Below are positions 1 through 8,422 of a stretch of DNA of 64,000 nucleotides, one piece after another; position 1 is the first letter of the stretch; each line of letters opens with the position of its first letter. The notes beneath the pieces were generated by a model that saw only the letters and a list, made by a program, of their open reading frames with translations, did not search any database and was not told where the DNA came from. The stretch is from Blautia massiliensis (ex Durand et al. 2017) (lineage in GTDB: Bacteria; Bacillota; Clostridia; Lachnospirales; Lachnospiraceae). Made by a program: the position numbers and the translations under genes. Location of the stretch: contig NZ_LN913006.1 of NCBI RefSeq assembly GCF_001487165.1, forward strand, positions 2,296,312 through 2,360,311. The letters run 5' to 3'.

Positions 1-189
1 CTGTGCATTTTTACAGGAACAGGTAGCAAAAACATAAATTCCGCATATAAGGATTCCTGCACACCCCAATATCAGCGGAATATATTTGTCCTTCACAGCC
101 TGAGCCTCCTTCAGTGCGATCCCCATAAAATACAAAGCGATCGCTGTGATCAGCAATTCCGGTTTAATATAATCCACAAGCGCTTCCAT
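1..189 (-). CDS. Phage-holin-like small membrane protein (partial, 5' end only)
   Basis: An open frame of 63 codons runs from an ATG at 189 off the left edge of the window with no stop. The protein begins MEALVDYIKPELLITAIALY and has two hydrophobic stretches (about residues 11-25 and 38-56) separated by a charged loop with KEAQAVKDKY. This resembles the small two-helix phage holin families of Firmicutes (holin_5_2 type), which may act with a phage lysin or be a domesticated membrane protein. A purine-rich AGGGGAGAT lies about 14 bases upstream of the start. The C-terminus and the downstream gene are outside the window, so the family call is tentative. Confidence 0.5.
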   Translation of the reverse strand, partial: MEALVDYIKPELLITAIALYFMGIALKEAQAVKDKYIPLILGCAGILICGIYVFATCSCKNAQ

Positions 190-345
190 AAATATTCTCA
201 ATATCTCCCCTGCCGCTTTGATTTATTTTATGAATTTCTCCAAAAAATATTTCATAAATTCCCCAAAAATGTTAGCTACGTGTTCGCTATTGCTGTTTTT
301 TCGCACTTTTTGAAAATATTTTGTTCTATTCCGATTCAAAAAGAA

Positions 346-377
346 AAAGGCCATAAACCCTAAGGTTTACAGCCTTT
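346..377 (-). terminator. Rho-independent terminator after the GGGtGRT gene
   Basis: Read leftward, AAAGGC-TGTAAACC pairs with GGTTTATGGCCTTT around a short TTAG loop and is followed by a T-rich tract at 345-335. It lies 25 bases past the stop of the GGGtGRT gene. Confidence 0.8.
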
Positions 378-401
378 CCCACTATTTTTCGTTATCTGAA
401 A

Positions 402-1412
402 TCAGAACTTGCCAGCGTCAGCAGCTTCCTGTACGGAAACAGCTACAGCAACTGTCATACCAACCATCGGGTTGTTTCCAGCGCCGATAAGACCCATCAT
501 CTCTACGTGAGCCGGTACGGAAGAAGATCCTGCGAACTGAGCGTCAGAATGCATACGTCCAAGTGTATCAGTCATACCGTAGGAAGCAGGACCTGCTGCC
601 ATGTTGTCCGGATGAAGTGTACGTCCTGTACCACCGCCGGAAGCAACGGAGAAGTATTTTTTGCCTTTCTCGTTGCACTCTTTTTTGTATGTTCCTGCTA
701 CCGGATGCTGGAAACGAGTCGGGTTTGTGGAGTTTCCTGTGATGGAAACGTCAACGCCCTCTTTCCACATGATCGCAACACCTTCCGGAACGCTGTTAGC
801 GCCGTAGCAGTTAACCTTTGCACGAAGTCCCTCAGAATAGGATTTACGGAATACTTCCTTAACCTCGTTCTTATATGGATCATACTCTGTCTCTACATAT
901 GTAAAGCCGTTGATACGGGAGATGATCTGAGCAGCATCTTTTCCAAGACCGTTCAGGATAACACGAAGAGGTTTTTTACGAACCTTGTTTGCTTTCTCTG
1001 CGATACCGATCGCACCCTCAGCTGCTGCGAAAGACTCATGTCCTGCAAGGAAGCAGAAGCAGTCTGTCTCTTCCTCAAGAAGCATCTTTCCAAGGTTTCC
1101 ATGTCCAAGACCTACTTTACGTGTGTCTGCAACGGATCCCGGGATACAGAAAGCCTGAAGGCCTTCTCCGATAGCTGCTGCTGCGTCAGCGGCTCTTCTG
1201 CAGCCTTTTTTGATCGCGATAGCTGCACCTACTGTGTAAGCCCAACAAGCGTTCTCGAAGCAGATCGGCTGAATGCCTTTGATCTGATCGTAAACGTTCA
1301 GTCCTGCGTCTTTAGTGATTTTCTCAGCTTCTTCGATAGAAGCGATTCCATAGCTGTTTAAAACAGAATTGATCTTGTCAATTCGTCTCTCATATGATTC
1401 AAATAAAGCCAT
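402..1412 (-). CDS. GGGtGRT protein, uncharacterised conserved protein
   Basis: The 336-residue product carries the signature that names the family, GGGTGRTLHPDNMAAGPASY, at about residues 257-276. It also has a glycine-rich C-terminus (GLIGAGNNPMVGMTVAVAV). It has no signal peptide and looks cytosolic. The biochemical role of the family is unknown to me. The gene lies 40 bases downstream of a NifU-like scaffold gene, a pairing that suggests a shared iron-sulfur or redox task; this is inference. The start has a strong AGGAGG site about 10 bases upstream. Cysteines are scattered through the N-terminal half (for example PICFENACWAY and TDCFCFLAGHE) and could bind a cofactor. Confidence 0.85.
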   Translation of the reverse strand: MALFESYERRIDKINSVLNSYGIASIEEAEKITKDAGLNVYDQIKGIQPICFENACWAYTVGAAIAIKKGCRRAADAAAAIGEGLQAFCIPGSVADTRKVGLGHGNLGKMLLEEETDCFCFLAGHESFAAAEGAIGIAEKANKVRKKPLRVILNGLGKDAAQIISRINGFTYVETEYDPYKNEVKEVFRKSYSEGLRAKVNCYGANSVPEGVAIMWKEGVDVSITGNSTNPTRFQHPVAGTYKKECNEKGKKYFSVASGGGTGRTLHPDNMAAGPASYGMTDTLGRMHSDAQFAGSSSVPAHVEMMGLIGAGNNPMVGMTVAVAVSVQEAADAGKF

Positions 1413-1452
1413 TTCCTGTAACCTCCTGATATTTTTACCTTACGAAGTGTAA

Positions 1453-2145
1453 TTACTCTTTTCTTGGGTCGATGATCTTAACAGCATCTGCAACACGGCC
1501 GTACTGACCTTTTGCTTTCTCCCATGCTGTGTTCGGGTCATCACCTTTCTTAATGAAGTCAGTCATTTTTCCAAGGCTTACGAACTGATATCCGATGATC
1601 TCATCGTTCTCATCAAGAGCGATACCTGTAACATAACCCTCAGCCATCTCAAGGTAACGAGGTCCTTTTTTCAGAGTTCCATACATTGTACCAACCTGAG
1701 AACGAAGTCCTTTTCCAAGGTCCTCAAGACCAGCGCCTACTGCAAGTCCGTCCTCGGAGAATGCAGACTGGGAACGTCCGTAAACGATCTGAAGGAAAAG
1801 CTCTCTCATAGCTGTATTGATTGCATCACATACAAGGTCTGTGTTCAGTGCCTCCATAACGGTAAGTCCTGGAAGGATCTCAGAAGCCATAGCTGCAGAA
1901 TGAGTCATTCCTGAACATCCGATTGTCTCAACAAGTGCCTCCTGGATGATTCCCTCTTTAACGTTAAGGGACAGCTTACATGCACCCTGCTGCGGAGCAC
2001 ACCAGCCAACACCGTGTGTAAATCCGGAGATATCCTTTACTTCTTTTGCCTGAACCCATTTTGCTTCTTCCGGGATCGGAGCGGCACCATGATGTACGCC
2101 CTGTGCCACTGGACACATTTCTTCTACTTCGCGTGAATAAATCAT
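1453..2145 (-). CDS. NifU-like iron-sulfur scaffold-type protein
   Basis: A 230-residue protein. Residues about 45-90 resemble the NifU/IscU N-terminal scaffold fold: GWCAPQQGACKLSLNVKEG, then IQEALVETIGCSGMTHSAAM, with cysteines placed as in the GCG...GCG..AxxSS pattern. The usual third scaffold cysteine near the C-terminus of the domain may be VCDAINTAM. The remainder (about 120-230) is not a standard NifU domain. It is the first gene of a two-gene leftward unit with the GGGtGRT gene 40 bases downstream. A GAAAGGAG site precedes the ATG. A role in cluster assembly or delivery to the GGGtGRT protein is plausible but inferred. Confidence 0.7.
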   Translation of the reverse strand: MIYSREVEEMCPVAQGVHHGAAPIPEEAKWVQAKEVKDISGFTHGVGWCAPQQGACKLSLNVKEGIIQEALVETIGCSGMTHSAAMASEILPGLTVMEALNTDLVCDAINTAMRELFLQIVYGRSQSAFSEDGLAVGAGLEDLGKGLRSQVGTMYGTLKKGPRYLEMAEGYVTGIALDENDEIIGYQFVSLGKMTDFIKKGDDPNTAWEKAKGQYGRVADAVKIIDPRKE

Positions 2146-2328
2146 TTTAAAACTCCTTTCAAGTATAGATTGACCGATGTTATTGAGAAAAAAAGTTCGA
2201 TAACACCCTATCGCTATTTTCTCACAAAACCTTTGTTTCGTCCAGTCATATTTGATAAAATTTTGCCATAAAACGCATAATATTGGTGGTTATTCCGGCA
2301 GTATTGCATGCCTAACTGTCAAATATTT

Positions 2329-2356
2329 CTGGCAACTACTGTATGTATGTGATAAT
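2329..2356 (+). promoter_or_regulatory. Putative promoter of the TraX-like gene
   Basis: CTGGCA at 2329-2334, a 16-base spacer and GATAAT at 2351-2356 preceded by TGT (extended -10). The start codon is 36 bases further on, after a TTGGAGG ribosome site. Confidence 0.45.
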
Positions 2357-2391
2357 ATATTAGCAAGTTTAACCTTGGAGGTATATTTTTC

Positions 2392-3129
2392 ATGAATGCA
2401 TCTGTGGATTCTGTTTTTCCAGAAAAATACCGCATTCTCAGCGGAAGCGCTCTGAAGATGATCGCGGTCATCACCATGCTGATCGATCATATCGGAGCTG
2501 TGCTACTCAGTATGTATCAGCCCGCACAGAAAATCCTGTTTACACTTTTCGGCAGAGAATATACTGTATATCTTATTTTCCGCGATATCGGAAGAGCTGC
2601 TTTTCCCATCTTCTGTTTTCTCCTGCTGGAAGGCTTCCGGCATACACGGAGCAGGTTCCTCTATGGAAGAAATCTCCTTCTTTTTGCGCTGCTCTCAGAA
2701 ATTCCGTGGAATCTGATGTTTACAAATACGCTGCGTTACGAAAGACAAAATGTGTTTTTTACGCTTTTCCTCGGATATCTGGCCTTTTGTGCCATCGAAT
2801 ATTTCCAGACCAGACCTTCGATGCAGCTTCTCTGCATCCTGGGACTGCTTGTTGTTTCCATTTTTCTGAAAGCAGACTATGGATGGCGGGGGTATATCTT
2901 CCTGCTGATCATATACTATATGCGAAACGATAAACCAGGCCAGGCAATCCTCGGAAGCTGCTGGCTTTACTATGAATGGAGAGCCTCCTTTGCCTTTCTG
3001 TCCATTAACCTGTACAATGGAAAAAGAGGCTTCATCCGCGGAAAATCAGCAAAATATTTCTTTTACTGGTTTTACCCAGTCCATATTATAGGACTGGTCA
3101 TACTTCGACAGCTTTTGTTTTTATCTTAA
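2392..3129 (+). CDS. TraX family integral membrane protein
   Basis: A 245-residue polytopic membrane protein. The N-terminal LSGSALKMIAVITMLIDHIG is characteristic of the TraX family (PF05857), whose founding member N-acetylates F-pilin. Chromosomal Firmicute members are related to membrane acyltransferases and have no proven substrate. About seven hydrophobic segments follow, with a conserved-looking RDIGRAAFPIFCFLLLEGF segment at about 63-82. The ATG is supported by TTGGAGG 10 bases upstream. It stands alone, transcribed away from the NifU-like gene. No conjugation genes are nearby, so pilin acetylation is unlikely here. Confidence 0.85.
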   Translation: MNASVDSVFPEKYRILSGSALKMIAVITMLIDHIGAVLLSMYQPAQKILFTLFGREYTVYLIFRDIGRAAFPIFCFLLLEGFRHTRSRFLYGRNLLLFALLSEIPWNLMFTNTLRYERQNVFFTLFLGYLAFCAIEYFQTRPSMQLLCILGLLVVSIFLKADYGWRGYIFLLIIYYMRNDKPGQAILGSCWLYYEWRASFAFLSINLYNGKRGFIRGKSAKYFFYWFYPVHIIGLVILRQLLFLS

Positions 3130-3199
3130 TCCCGCCCGCTCCCGGTCGGTTCATCCTTCCACGACCAATACTGTTGCATCCATCACCCCATCAAAAAAA

Positions 3200-3223
3200 G
3201 CTGCACTCTCTCAAAAGTGCAGC
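3200..3223 (-). terminator. Rho-independent terminator of the FNT-topB-hexapeptide unit
   Basis: Read leftward, GCTGCACT pairs with AGTGCAGC around an eight-base loop and is followed by seven T residues (3199-3193). It lies 29 bases after the stop at 3253. Confidence 0.85.
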
Positions 3224-3252
3224 CTAAATGCGTGTCCAGAAGAATCTGTTTC

Positions 3253-3921
3253 TTATTTTTTCTTTACGATCTCTTTTGCATTTTTATAAATGGAATCTGC
3301 AGGAACACATCCACGTACCGGTGACAGCGGGTAGATATTAGAATTCCGTCCGATCACAGTACCGGGATTCAGCACAGAACCGCATCCGACTTCAACATGA
3401 TCTCCGAGCATCGCTCCGAATTTCTTAAGACCGGTTTCGATCTCTTCATCCCCGTCTTTTACGACAACCAGCTTCTTGTCTGATTTTACGTTGGAACAGA
3501 TCGATCCGGCACCCATGTGGGACTTATATCCCAGCACAGCATCTCCAACATAATTATAATGAGGAACCTGAACCTTGTTAAACAGCACTGCATTCTTAAG
3601 CTCTGTGGAATTTCCCACAACTGCGCCCTCACCAACGATAGCCTTGCCGCGGATAAATGCACAGTGGCGCACCTCGGCGTCTCTGCCAATGATAGCCGGT
3701 CCGGTGATACTTGCAGTCGGCGCAACTGTAGCGGATCTTGCGATCCATACATTTTCGCCCTTCTCCTCATATTCAGAAGGATCCAGTGTTTTTCCAAGCT
3801 TAATAATGAAATCTCCGATTTCAGGAAGAACCTCCCACGGATAGGTTTTTCCCTCAAAAAGCTCTGCTGCAATGGTCTCATTCAGATCCAGCATATTGCT
3901 GATAGTAAAATCTTTCATCAT
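3253..3921 (-). CDS. Left-handed beta-helix (hexapeptide) protein, nucleotidyltransferase C-domain type
   Basis: A 222-residue protein with hexapeptide repeats from about residue 65 to 205 (ATVAPTASITGPAIIGRDAEV, CAFIRGKAIVGEGAVVGNST, FGAMLGDHVEVGCGSVLNPG). This is the trimeric left-handed beta-helix found at the C-terminus of GlmU-type sugar-1-phosphate nucleotidyl/acetyltransferases. There is no N-terminal GxGTRM pyrophosphorylase motif, so it is a stand-alone helix domain, probably an acyltransferase or a regulatory partner. The start overlaps the topB stop by four bases (ATGA), so it is translationally coupled to topB. Its substrate cannot be read from the sequence. Confidence 0.75.
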   Translation of the reverse strand: MMKDFTISNMLDLNETIAAELFEGKTYPWEVLPEIGDFIIKLGKTLDPSEYEEKGENVWIARSATVAPTASITGPAIIGRDAEVRHCAFIRGKAIVGEGAVVGNSTELKNAVLFNKVQVPHYNYVGDAVLGYKSHMGAGSICSNVKSDKKLVVVKDGDEEIETGLKKFGAMLGDHVEVGCGSVLNPGTVIGRNSNIYPLSPVRGCVPADSIYKNAKEIVKKK

Positions 3922-5969
3922 GATGATCTCTTTCCTCCCTGTCCGGAAGCTCGCTCCGGCTTCCTGTAGTTTACAGCGGCCGCATCAAAAAACTGCCGCA
4001 GGTTATACTGATAATTGCTTGCCTCCACCTGCCGGGTACGTACCCGCACAAAATGCTCCAGCTTGTCCATATATTCCTGTTCCGTGATGCTGCCCTCTGC
4101 CACATAGGTGAGCCCCTTTTCCCAGCTTGCCGTAAGCTCCGGGTTCAGAAGCTGCCGGATAGAACAATTTACCACATCAAAGATCATTTCCCCAAGAAGC
4201 GTTGGAGTGATCACCTGAGTCTTTTTGTTCAGTGCCAGATATTTGATGTTAAAAAGCTTCTTCAGGATCTCGGCACGGGTAGCACTGGTGCCGATCCCGC
4301 TTCCCTTGATCTGGGCTCGAAGCTCCTCATCCTCGATCAGCTGTCCTGCATTTTCCATGGCAAGGATCATGGAACCGGAATTGTATCGTTTGGGCGGTGA
4401 AGTCTCACCCTCCTTGATACTCAAACCGTTCACAGGAAGTATATCACCCTTTTTCAGCTTCTGCAACGCCTCCAGGAGCACAGTATCACAGGAAACCTCG
4501 TCTTCCTCTCCATTTCTATTTTTCTCACTGTCTGAAGCCCTTTTCTGCGAAAAAGAATTCGTGGCGATCTTCAGATAGCCTTCTTCTTTGAGAACCTTAA
4601 AGGATGAAAAGAATGCCTCGCCGTCCAGTTTCGTCACAAGACTCACCTTCTGATAAACGGCCGGCGGATAAAAAATACACAAAAATCTCCGTACAATAGT
4701 CTCGTACACACGCTGCGCAGTAAGAGACACGCTTCCCAGTGCATTCAATCCCTGACCGGTAGGAATGATCGCATAATGGTCTGTGATCTGCTTGTCATTC
4801 ACATATCTGGTCTTTGCAATGCTTTTCCAGGATTCCATCCCCAAAACCTCTGCCGCCGCAGCACCGGCCTGCTGATAATTTCGAAGACCGGATATATTCT
4901 TGTATATCTCCTTGGCCACTGCCGTGGAAAGAACTCTGGCATCCGTTCTCGGATAAGTCACCAGCTTCTTCTCATAAAGCTCCTGTACGATCCGGAGTGT
5001 CTCGTCCGGACTGATCTTAAACAGCTTTGAGCACACATTCTGAAGCTCCGCCAGGTTAAAAAGAAGCGGCGGATTTTTGTTTTCTTTTTTTCGTTCCACC
5101 TTTTCCACAATACAGGAAAGGGGCTGGTTCACCATCAGCTGATCGATCAGCATCTGTGCATGCTCTTTTTTCCTGAAGCCGTTTTCTTTATAAAGATACG
5201 GGGACTGGAAATACCTGCTGCCTTCCACAGCTCTCCATTCACCGTCAAAATTTTCGCCTGCAAGTCCAATACTGCCAAGGACACGATAGAAGGGTGTCTT
5301 CACAAAGACACGGATCTCCCGTTCTCTCCGCACCACCATGCCAAGAACACAGGTCATCACACGCCCAACTGCAATAGCCTGATATTTGGAATGGAGATAA
5401 TTGGTGACACTGCTTCCGTAGCGCAGGGTCAGAACTCTGGAAAAATTGATTCCCATAAGATAATCTTCCTTTGCGCGGAGATACGCAGACGCTGCCAGAT
5501 TATCATACTCCGAGATGTCCTTCGCTTCACGGATCCCTCTTAAGATCTCTTCCTCTGTCTGGGAATCGATCCACACACGTTTCTGGACTTTTCCCTTTAC
5601 TCCTGCCATCTGGGCTACCAGACGGTAGATATATTCACCCTCACGTCCGGAGTCGGTACACACATAAATGGTATCCACATCCGGCCGGTTCAGCAGTCCT
5701 TTTACGATCTCGAACTGCTTTTTGACCCCGGGGATCACTTCATATTTGAATTCGCGCGGCAAAAAAGGCAGGGTATCAAAACTCCACCTTTTAAACTTGA
5801 TATCATATTTTTCGGGATAGCTCATGGTAACCAGATGTCCTACACACCAGGTTACCACAGAATCATCAGATTCCAGATATCCGTCTTTTCTCTGACCGTT
5901 GATCTTCAAAGCCTTCGCAAATTCCTGTGCCACGCTGGGCTTCTCCGCTATGTATAAAGCCTTTGCCAT
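3918..5969 (-). CDS. topB: DNA topoisomerase III (type IA)
   Basis: 683 residues in the arrangement of bacterial topoisomerase III. The N-terminal Toprim begins MAKALYIAEKPSVAQEFAKA, with the acidic triad region CTDSGREGEYIYR at about 104-116. The 5Y-CAP domain carries the catalytic tyrosine in LVTYPRTDARVLS. There are no C-terminal zinc fingers. It cuts and rejoins single strands to resolve linked DNA at replication termini or in recombination. The ATG at 5969 gives the family-standard N-terminus; an in-frame GTG five codons upstream overlaps the FNT gene and is less likely. It lies directly after the FNT gene and overlaps the next gene, so the three are probably cotranscribed. Confidence 0.95.
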   Translation of the reverse strand: MAKALYIAEKPSVAQEFAKALKINGQRKDGYLESDDSVVTWCVGHLVTMSYPEKYDIKFKRWSFDTLPFLPREFKYEVIPGVKKQFEIVKGLLNRPDVDTIYVCTDSGREGEYIYRLVAQMAGVKGKVQKRVWIDSQTEEEILRGIREAKDISEYDNLAASAYLRAKEDYLMGINFSRVLTLRYGSSVTNYLHSKYQAIAVGRVMTCVLGMVVRREREIRVFVKTPFYRVLGSIGLAGENFDGEWRAVEGSRYFQSPYLYKENGFRKKEHAQMLIDQLMVNQPLSCIVEKVERKKENKNPPLLFNLAELQNVCSKLFKISPDETLRIVQELYEKKLVTYPRTDARVLSTAVAKEIYKNISGLRNYQQAGAAAAEVLGMESWKSIAKTRYVNDKQITDHYAIIPTGQGLNALGSVSLTAQRVYETIVRRFLCIFYPPAVYQKVSLVTKLDGEAFFSSFKVLKEEGYLKIATNSFSQKRASDSEKNRNGEEDEVSCDTVLLEALQKLKKGDILPVNGLSIKEGETSPPKRYNSGSMILAMENAGQLIEDEELRAQIKGSGIGTSATRAEILKKLFNIKYLALNKKTQVITPTLLGEMIFDVVNCSIRQLLNPELTASWEKGLTYVAEGSITEQEYMDKLEHFVRVRTRQVEASNYQYNLRQFFDAAAVNYRKPERASGQGGKRSS

Positions 5970-5970
5970 A

Positions 5971-6726
5971 CTATTTATCTGCACTCATCTTTCTAAGCGG
6001 CCATGCCAGAAGCACAGCTCCGCCAACTATATTTCCCAGTGTTACGATCACCATGCTTTTAAGCATAGCGCCGACAGACAATCCTGGCACCATACAGAAT
6101 GCAACTGTAAAAATACCCATATTTGCAATACAATGCTCAAATCCGCTGACAACGAAACCTGAAATACAGATCACGATCATCAGGAACTTGCCTGACTCAC
6201 TCTTCAGCTTAATGCCGCAGAGAACAGCAAGACAGACGAAGAAATTACAAAGTACCGCACGGAAAAACATCTGTCCTGCCGGAATACTCAGTTTTCCGTT
6301 TATAAATCCGGCAAAATAATCTGCTGTACCGGACGCTCCTGCACCTGCAAAGATCAGCGCCAGGATCAGGCATCCCACAAAATTGCCGATGTAACTGATT
6401 CCCCAGACCTTGCCTACGTCTTTCCATGATACGCTCTTGTCATACGCACCAAAAGCCATTACCAGATTGTTACCGGTAAACAGCTCTCCTCCTACCATTA
6501 CGATCAGCAAGACCGCAATGGAGAACACGATGGCTCCAAGGAATTTCCCCCATTCCGGGAAAGTTTTGGAAAATACATTTCCAACAACGTTACTGTAGAT
6601 CATCGCCACATCAATAAAAAATCCGGCCATGATCGCCCGCATAAAGTATTTTCCGAAATTGCTGTTCAGTAAGTTTATCTTACCCTTCGCAGCGGTTGAC
6701 AGTTTCTCTACATCCTCCCTGTTCAT
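5971..6726 (-). CDS. Formate/nitrite transporter (FNT) family channel
   Basis: A 251-residue polytopic protein of the FocA/NirC family (PF01226), which form pentameric channels for small monocarboxylates or nitrite/hydrosulfide. Recognisable features are VGGELFTGNNLVMAFGAY in the first half and the second-half helix GFVVSGFEHCIANMGIFTVA, with the conserved EHxxANM pore motif. The ATG at 6726 is chosen because GGAGGTG lies seven bases upstream; an in-frame ATG five codons earlier would put the ribosome site inside the gene. Formate export would fit a fermentative anaerobe, but no pyruvate formate-lyase gene is in view, so the ion is undecided. Confidence 0.9.
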   Translation of the reverse strand: MNREDVEKLSTAAKGKINLLNSNFGKYFMRAIMAGFFIDVAMIYSNVVGNVFSKTFPEWGKFLGAIVFSIAVLLIVMVGGELFTGNNLVMAFGAYDKSVSWKDVGKVWGISYIGNFVGCLILALIFAGAGASGTADYFAGFINGKLSIPAGQMFFRAVLCNFFVCLAVLCGIKLKSESGKFLMIVICISGFVVSGFEHCIANMGIFTVAFCMVPGLSVGAMLKSMVIVTLGNIVGGAVLLAWPLRKMSADK

Positions 6727-6765
6727 AAATAGCACCTCCACATATTTTTAGCAAGCGTGGCACTT

Positions 6766-6793
6766 TGTTACTGCTTCTTTGTTCACAGTAACA
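6766..6793 (-). promoter_or_regulatory. Hairpin in the FNT leader
   Basis: TGTTACTG and CAGTAACA form a perfect 8-bp stem around a 12-base loop in the leader of the FNT gene, between promoter and ribosome site. It lacks a T tract, so it is not a terminator. Confidence 0.4.
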
Positions 6794-6818
6794 CGCTTTC
6801 CGGAAATCTGCTTGTTAT

Positions 6819-6847
6819 ATTGTAACACTTTACCAATTATTCCACAA
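6819..6847 (-). promoter_or_regulatory. Promoter of the FNT-topB unit
   Basis: On the minus strand, TTGTGG (6847-6842), a 17-base spacer and TACAAT (6824-6819) with an upstream TGT. The leader before the FNT start is about 85 bases. Confidence 0.6.
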
Positions 6848-6907
6848 TAAAAATGCGAAAATTTTCAAAAATTTCCGCTTTGTTACATACAACAAACAAT
6901 ATCCGCT

Positions 6908-7144
6908 TTATACCAGAACACGGTAGATGCCATCCCAGGCCAGTTCCTTTTTTTTCAGGAAATCTTCTGTTTCCTCCTCTGATTGCTCCACGCATTTCCA
7001 GGCCAGTCCGCACTGGGCACTGATCTCTGAAGGGATCGGGATCAGTCTTCCCTGAAATTCAGATTCCCTGGCCGTTTTTTCCATTTTCATGGCAGCCGTG
7101 GTTGTGGAAAATGTCACAACTGTAGTAATTACTTTTCTGCGCAT
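6908..7144 (-). CDS. DUF3343 protein, putative Se/S carrier-like
   Basis: A small protein of 78 residues from the ATG at 7144 (MRRKVITTVVTFSTTTAAMK). It matches the DUF3343 family (PF11823): a TFxTTxxAMxME start, GRLIPIPSEISAQCGLAWKC with the family cysteine in the xxCGLAW motif, and an acidic tail. The family is described as a putative selenium/sulfur carrier because of its frequent linkage to selenium metabolism genes; no such gene is adjacent here. An AAAGGAG site lies very close to the chosen ATG, so a slightly different start is possible. It lies downstream of asd but beyond a terminator. Confidence 0.75.
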   Translation of the reverse strand: MRRKVITTVVTFSTTTAAMKMEKTARESEFQGRLIPIPSEISAQCGLAWKCVEQSEEETEDFLKKKELAWDGIYRVLV

Positions 7145-7175
7145 ATCTCCTTTGTTCCTTCCACATACACAAAAA

Positions 7176-7202
7176 CAGGACACCGGAAAAACCGATATCC
7201 CG
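7176..7202 (-). terminator. Terminator after asd
   Basis: Leftward, CGGGATATCGG and CCGGTGTCCTG form an 11-bp stem with G-U pairs around five T residues, followed by TTTTTG. It lies 41 bases after the asd stop. Confidence 0.65.
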
Positions 7203-7243
7203 TTTCTGATGATTTTCTTTATTTCCTGTAAAGGATCCAGTTC

Positions 7244-8329
7244 TTATTTAGCCTGGATATATCCTTTCGCTTTCAGAGTTTCTGCACAGAGAACTGCTCC
7301 GCCTGCGGCACCTCTTACTGTGTTATGGGAAAGTCCGATGAACTTGTAATCATAAACAGTATCCTCACGAAGACGTCCTACAGATACTCCCATTCCATTC
7401 TCATAGTTTACATCCATCTGTACCTGCGGACGGTTGTCCTCCTCAAGATACTGGATGAACTGCTTCGGAGCGCTTGGAAGCTCAAGCTCCTGCGGAAGTC
7501 CCTTAAACTCAACCAGCTTCTGGATCAGCTGCTCTTTGGTAGGTTTCTTGCGGAATTTAACGAATACAGCTGCTGTATGTCCGTTGAGGACCGGAACACG
7601 TACACACTGGCATGTGATGACAGGTGTGGTAGCCGGAACGATCACGCCGTCCTCGATCTTGCCCCAGAGTCTTAATGGCTCCTTCTCACTCTTCTCTTCC
7701 TCACCACCGATGTACGGAATGATGTTGTGCTCCATCTCCGGCCAGTCCTTGAAGGTTTTTCCTGCTCCGGAAATAGCCTGGTATGTAGTGGCAACTACTT
7801 CATACGGCTCGAACTCTTTCCATGCGGTAAGTACCGGAGCGTAGCTCTGGATAGAGCAGTTCGGTTTAACAGCTACAAAGCCGCGTTTTGTTCCGAGACG
7901 TTTCTTCTGGAATTCGATAACCTCGAAGTGCTCCGGATTGATTTCCGGAACTACCATCGGAACGTCCGGTGTCCAGCGGTGTGCGCTGTTGTTGGACACA
8001 ACCGGTGTCTCTGTCTTTGCATATTCTTCCTCGATCGCCTTGATCTCATCCTTAGTCATATCAACTGCGGAAAATACAAAGTCAACAGTAGCTGCAACCT
8101 TCTCAACCTCGTGGATATCCATAACAACCAGCTTCTTTACTGCCTCCGGCATCGGAGTATCCATTTTCCATCTGCCGCCTACAGCCTCCTCGTAGGTCTT
8201 GCCTGCGCTTCTCGGGCTTGCCGCTACAGTAACCACCTCAAACCACGGGTGATTCTCCAGAAGAGAAATGAATCTCTGACCAACCATTCCAGTTGCACCT
8301 AAAATACCGACTTTAAGCTTTTCACTCAT
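7244..8329 (-). CDS. asd: Aspartate-semialdehyde dehydrogenase
   Basis: 361 residues. The N-terminus is a Rossmann NADP site, KLKVGILGATGMVGQRF. The catalytic cysteine lies in VKPNCSIQSYAPVL (about residue 155) and the substrate-binding region includes QAISGAGKTFKDW. It reduces aspartyl phosphate to aspartate semialdehyde, the branch point to lysine/diaminopimelate, threonine and methionine. Its length and motifs fit the archaeal/fungal-like Asd subtype rather than the shorter E. coli type. The ATG at 8329 follows GGAGAG; an upstream ATG would add 13 non-conserved residues. It has its own promoter just after the argH stop, so it is probably not simply cotranscribed with argH. Confidence 0.95.
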   Translation of the reverse strand: MSEKLKVGILGATGMVGQRFISLLENHPWFEVVTVAASPRSAGKTYEEAVGGRWKMDTPMPEAVKKLVVMDIHEVEKVAATVDFVFSAVDMTKDEIKAIEEEYAKTETPVVSNNSAHRWTPDVPMVVPEINPEHFEVIEFQKKRLGTKRGFVAVKPNCSIQSYAPVLTAWKEFEPYEVVATTYQAISGAGKTFKDWPEMEHNIIPYIGGEEEKSEKEPLRLWGKIEDGVIVPATTPVITCQCVRVPVLNGHTAAVFVKFRKKPTKEQLIQKLVEFKGLPQELELPSAPKQFIQYLEEDNRPQVQMDVNYENGMGVSVGRLREDTVYDYKFIGLSHNTVRGAAGGAVLCAETLKAKGYIQAK

Positions 8330-8387
8330 AATAAAACTCTCCTCATCTTGTGTCCCTCCATGGCACACATTTGTCTTTTCTGTAAAT

Positions 8388-8414
8388 ACTATACCAATTT
8401 TTCCTAAAATGCAA
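8388..8414 (-). promoter_or_regulatory. Promoter of asd
   Basis: Minus-strand TTGCAT (8414-8409), a short 15-base spacer and TATAGT (8393-8388) preceded by TGG, an extended -10. It sits between the argH stop and asd. Confidence 0.55.
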
Positions 8415-8422
8415 GCATTATC

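Noticed and set aside
507..1361. A 284-codon open frame antisense to the GGGtGRT gene
   Set aside because: Its product is cysteine-rich with no family features, and the opposite strand has a clear conserved gene with a ribosome site.
5970..5984. GTG five codons upstream as the topB start
   Set aside because: The ATG at 5969 gives the exact family N-terminus MAKxLYIAEKPS.
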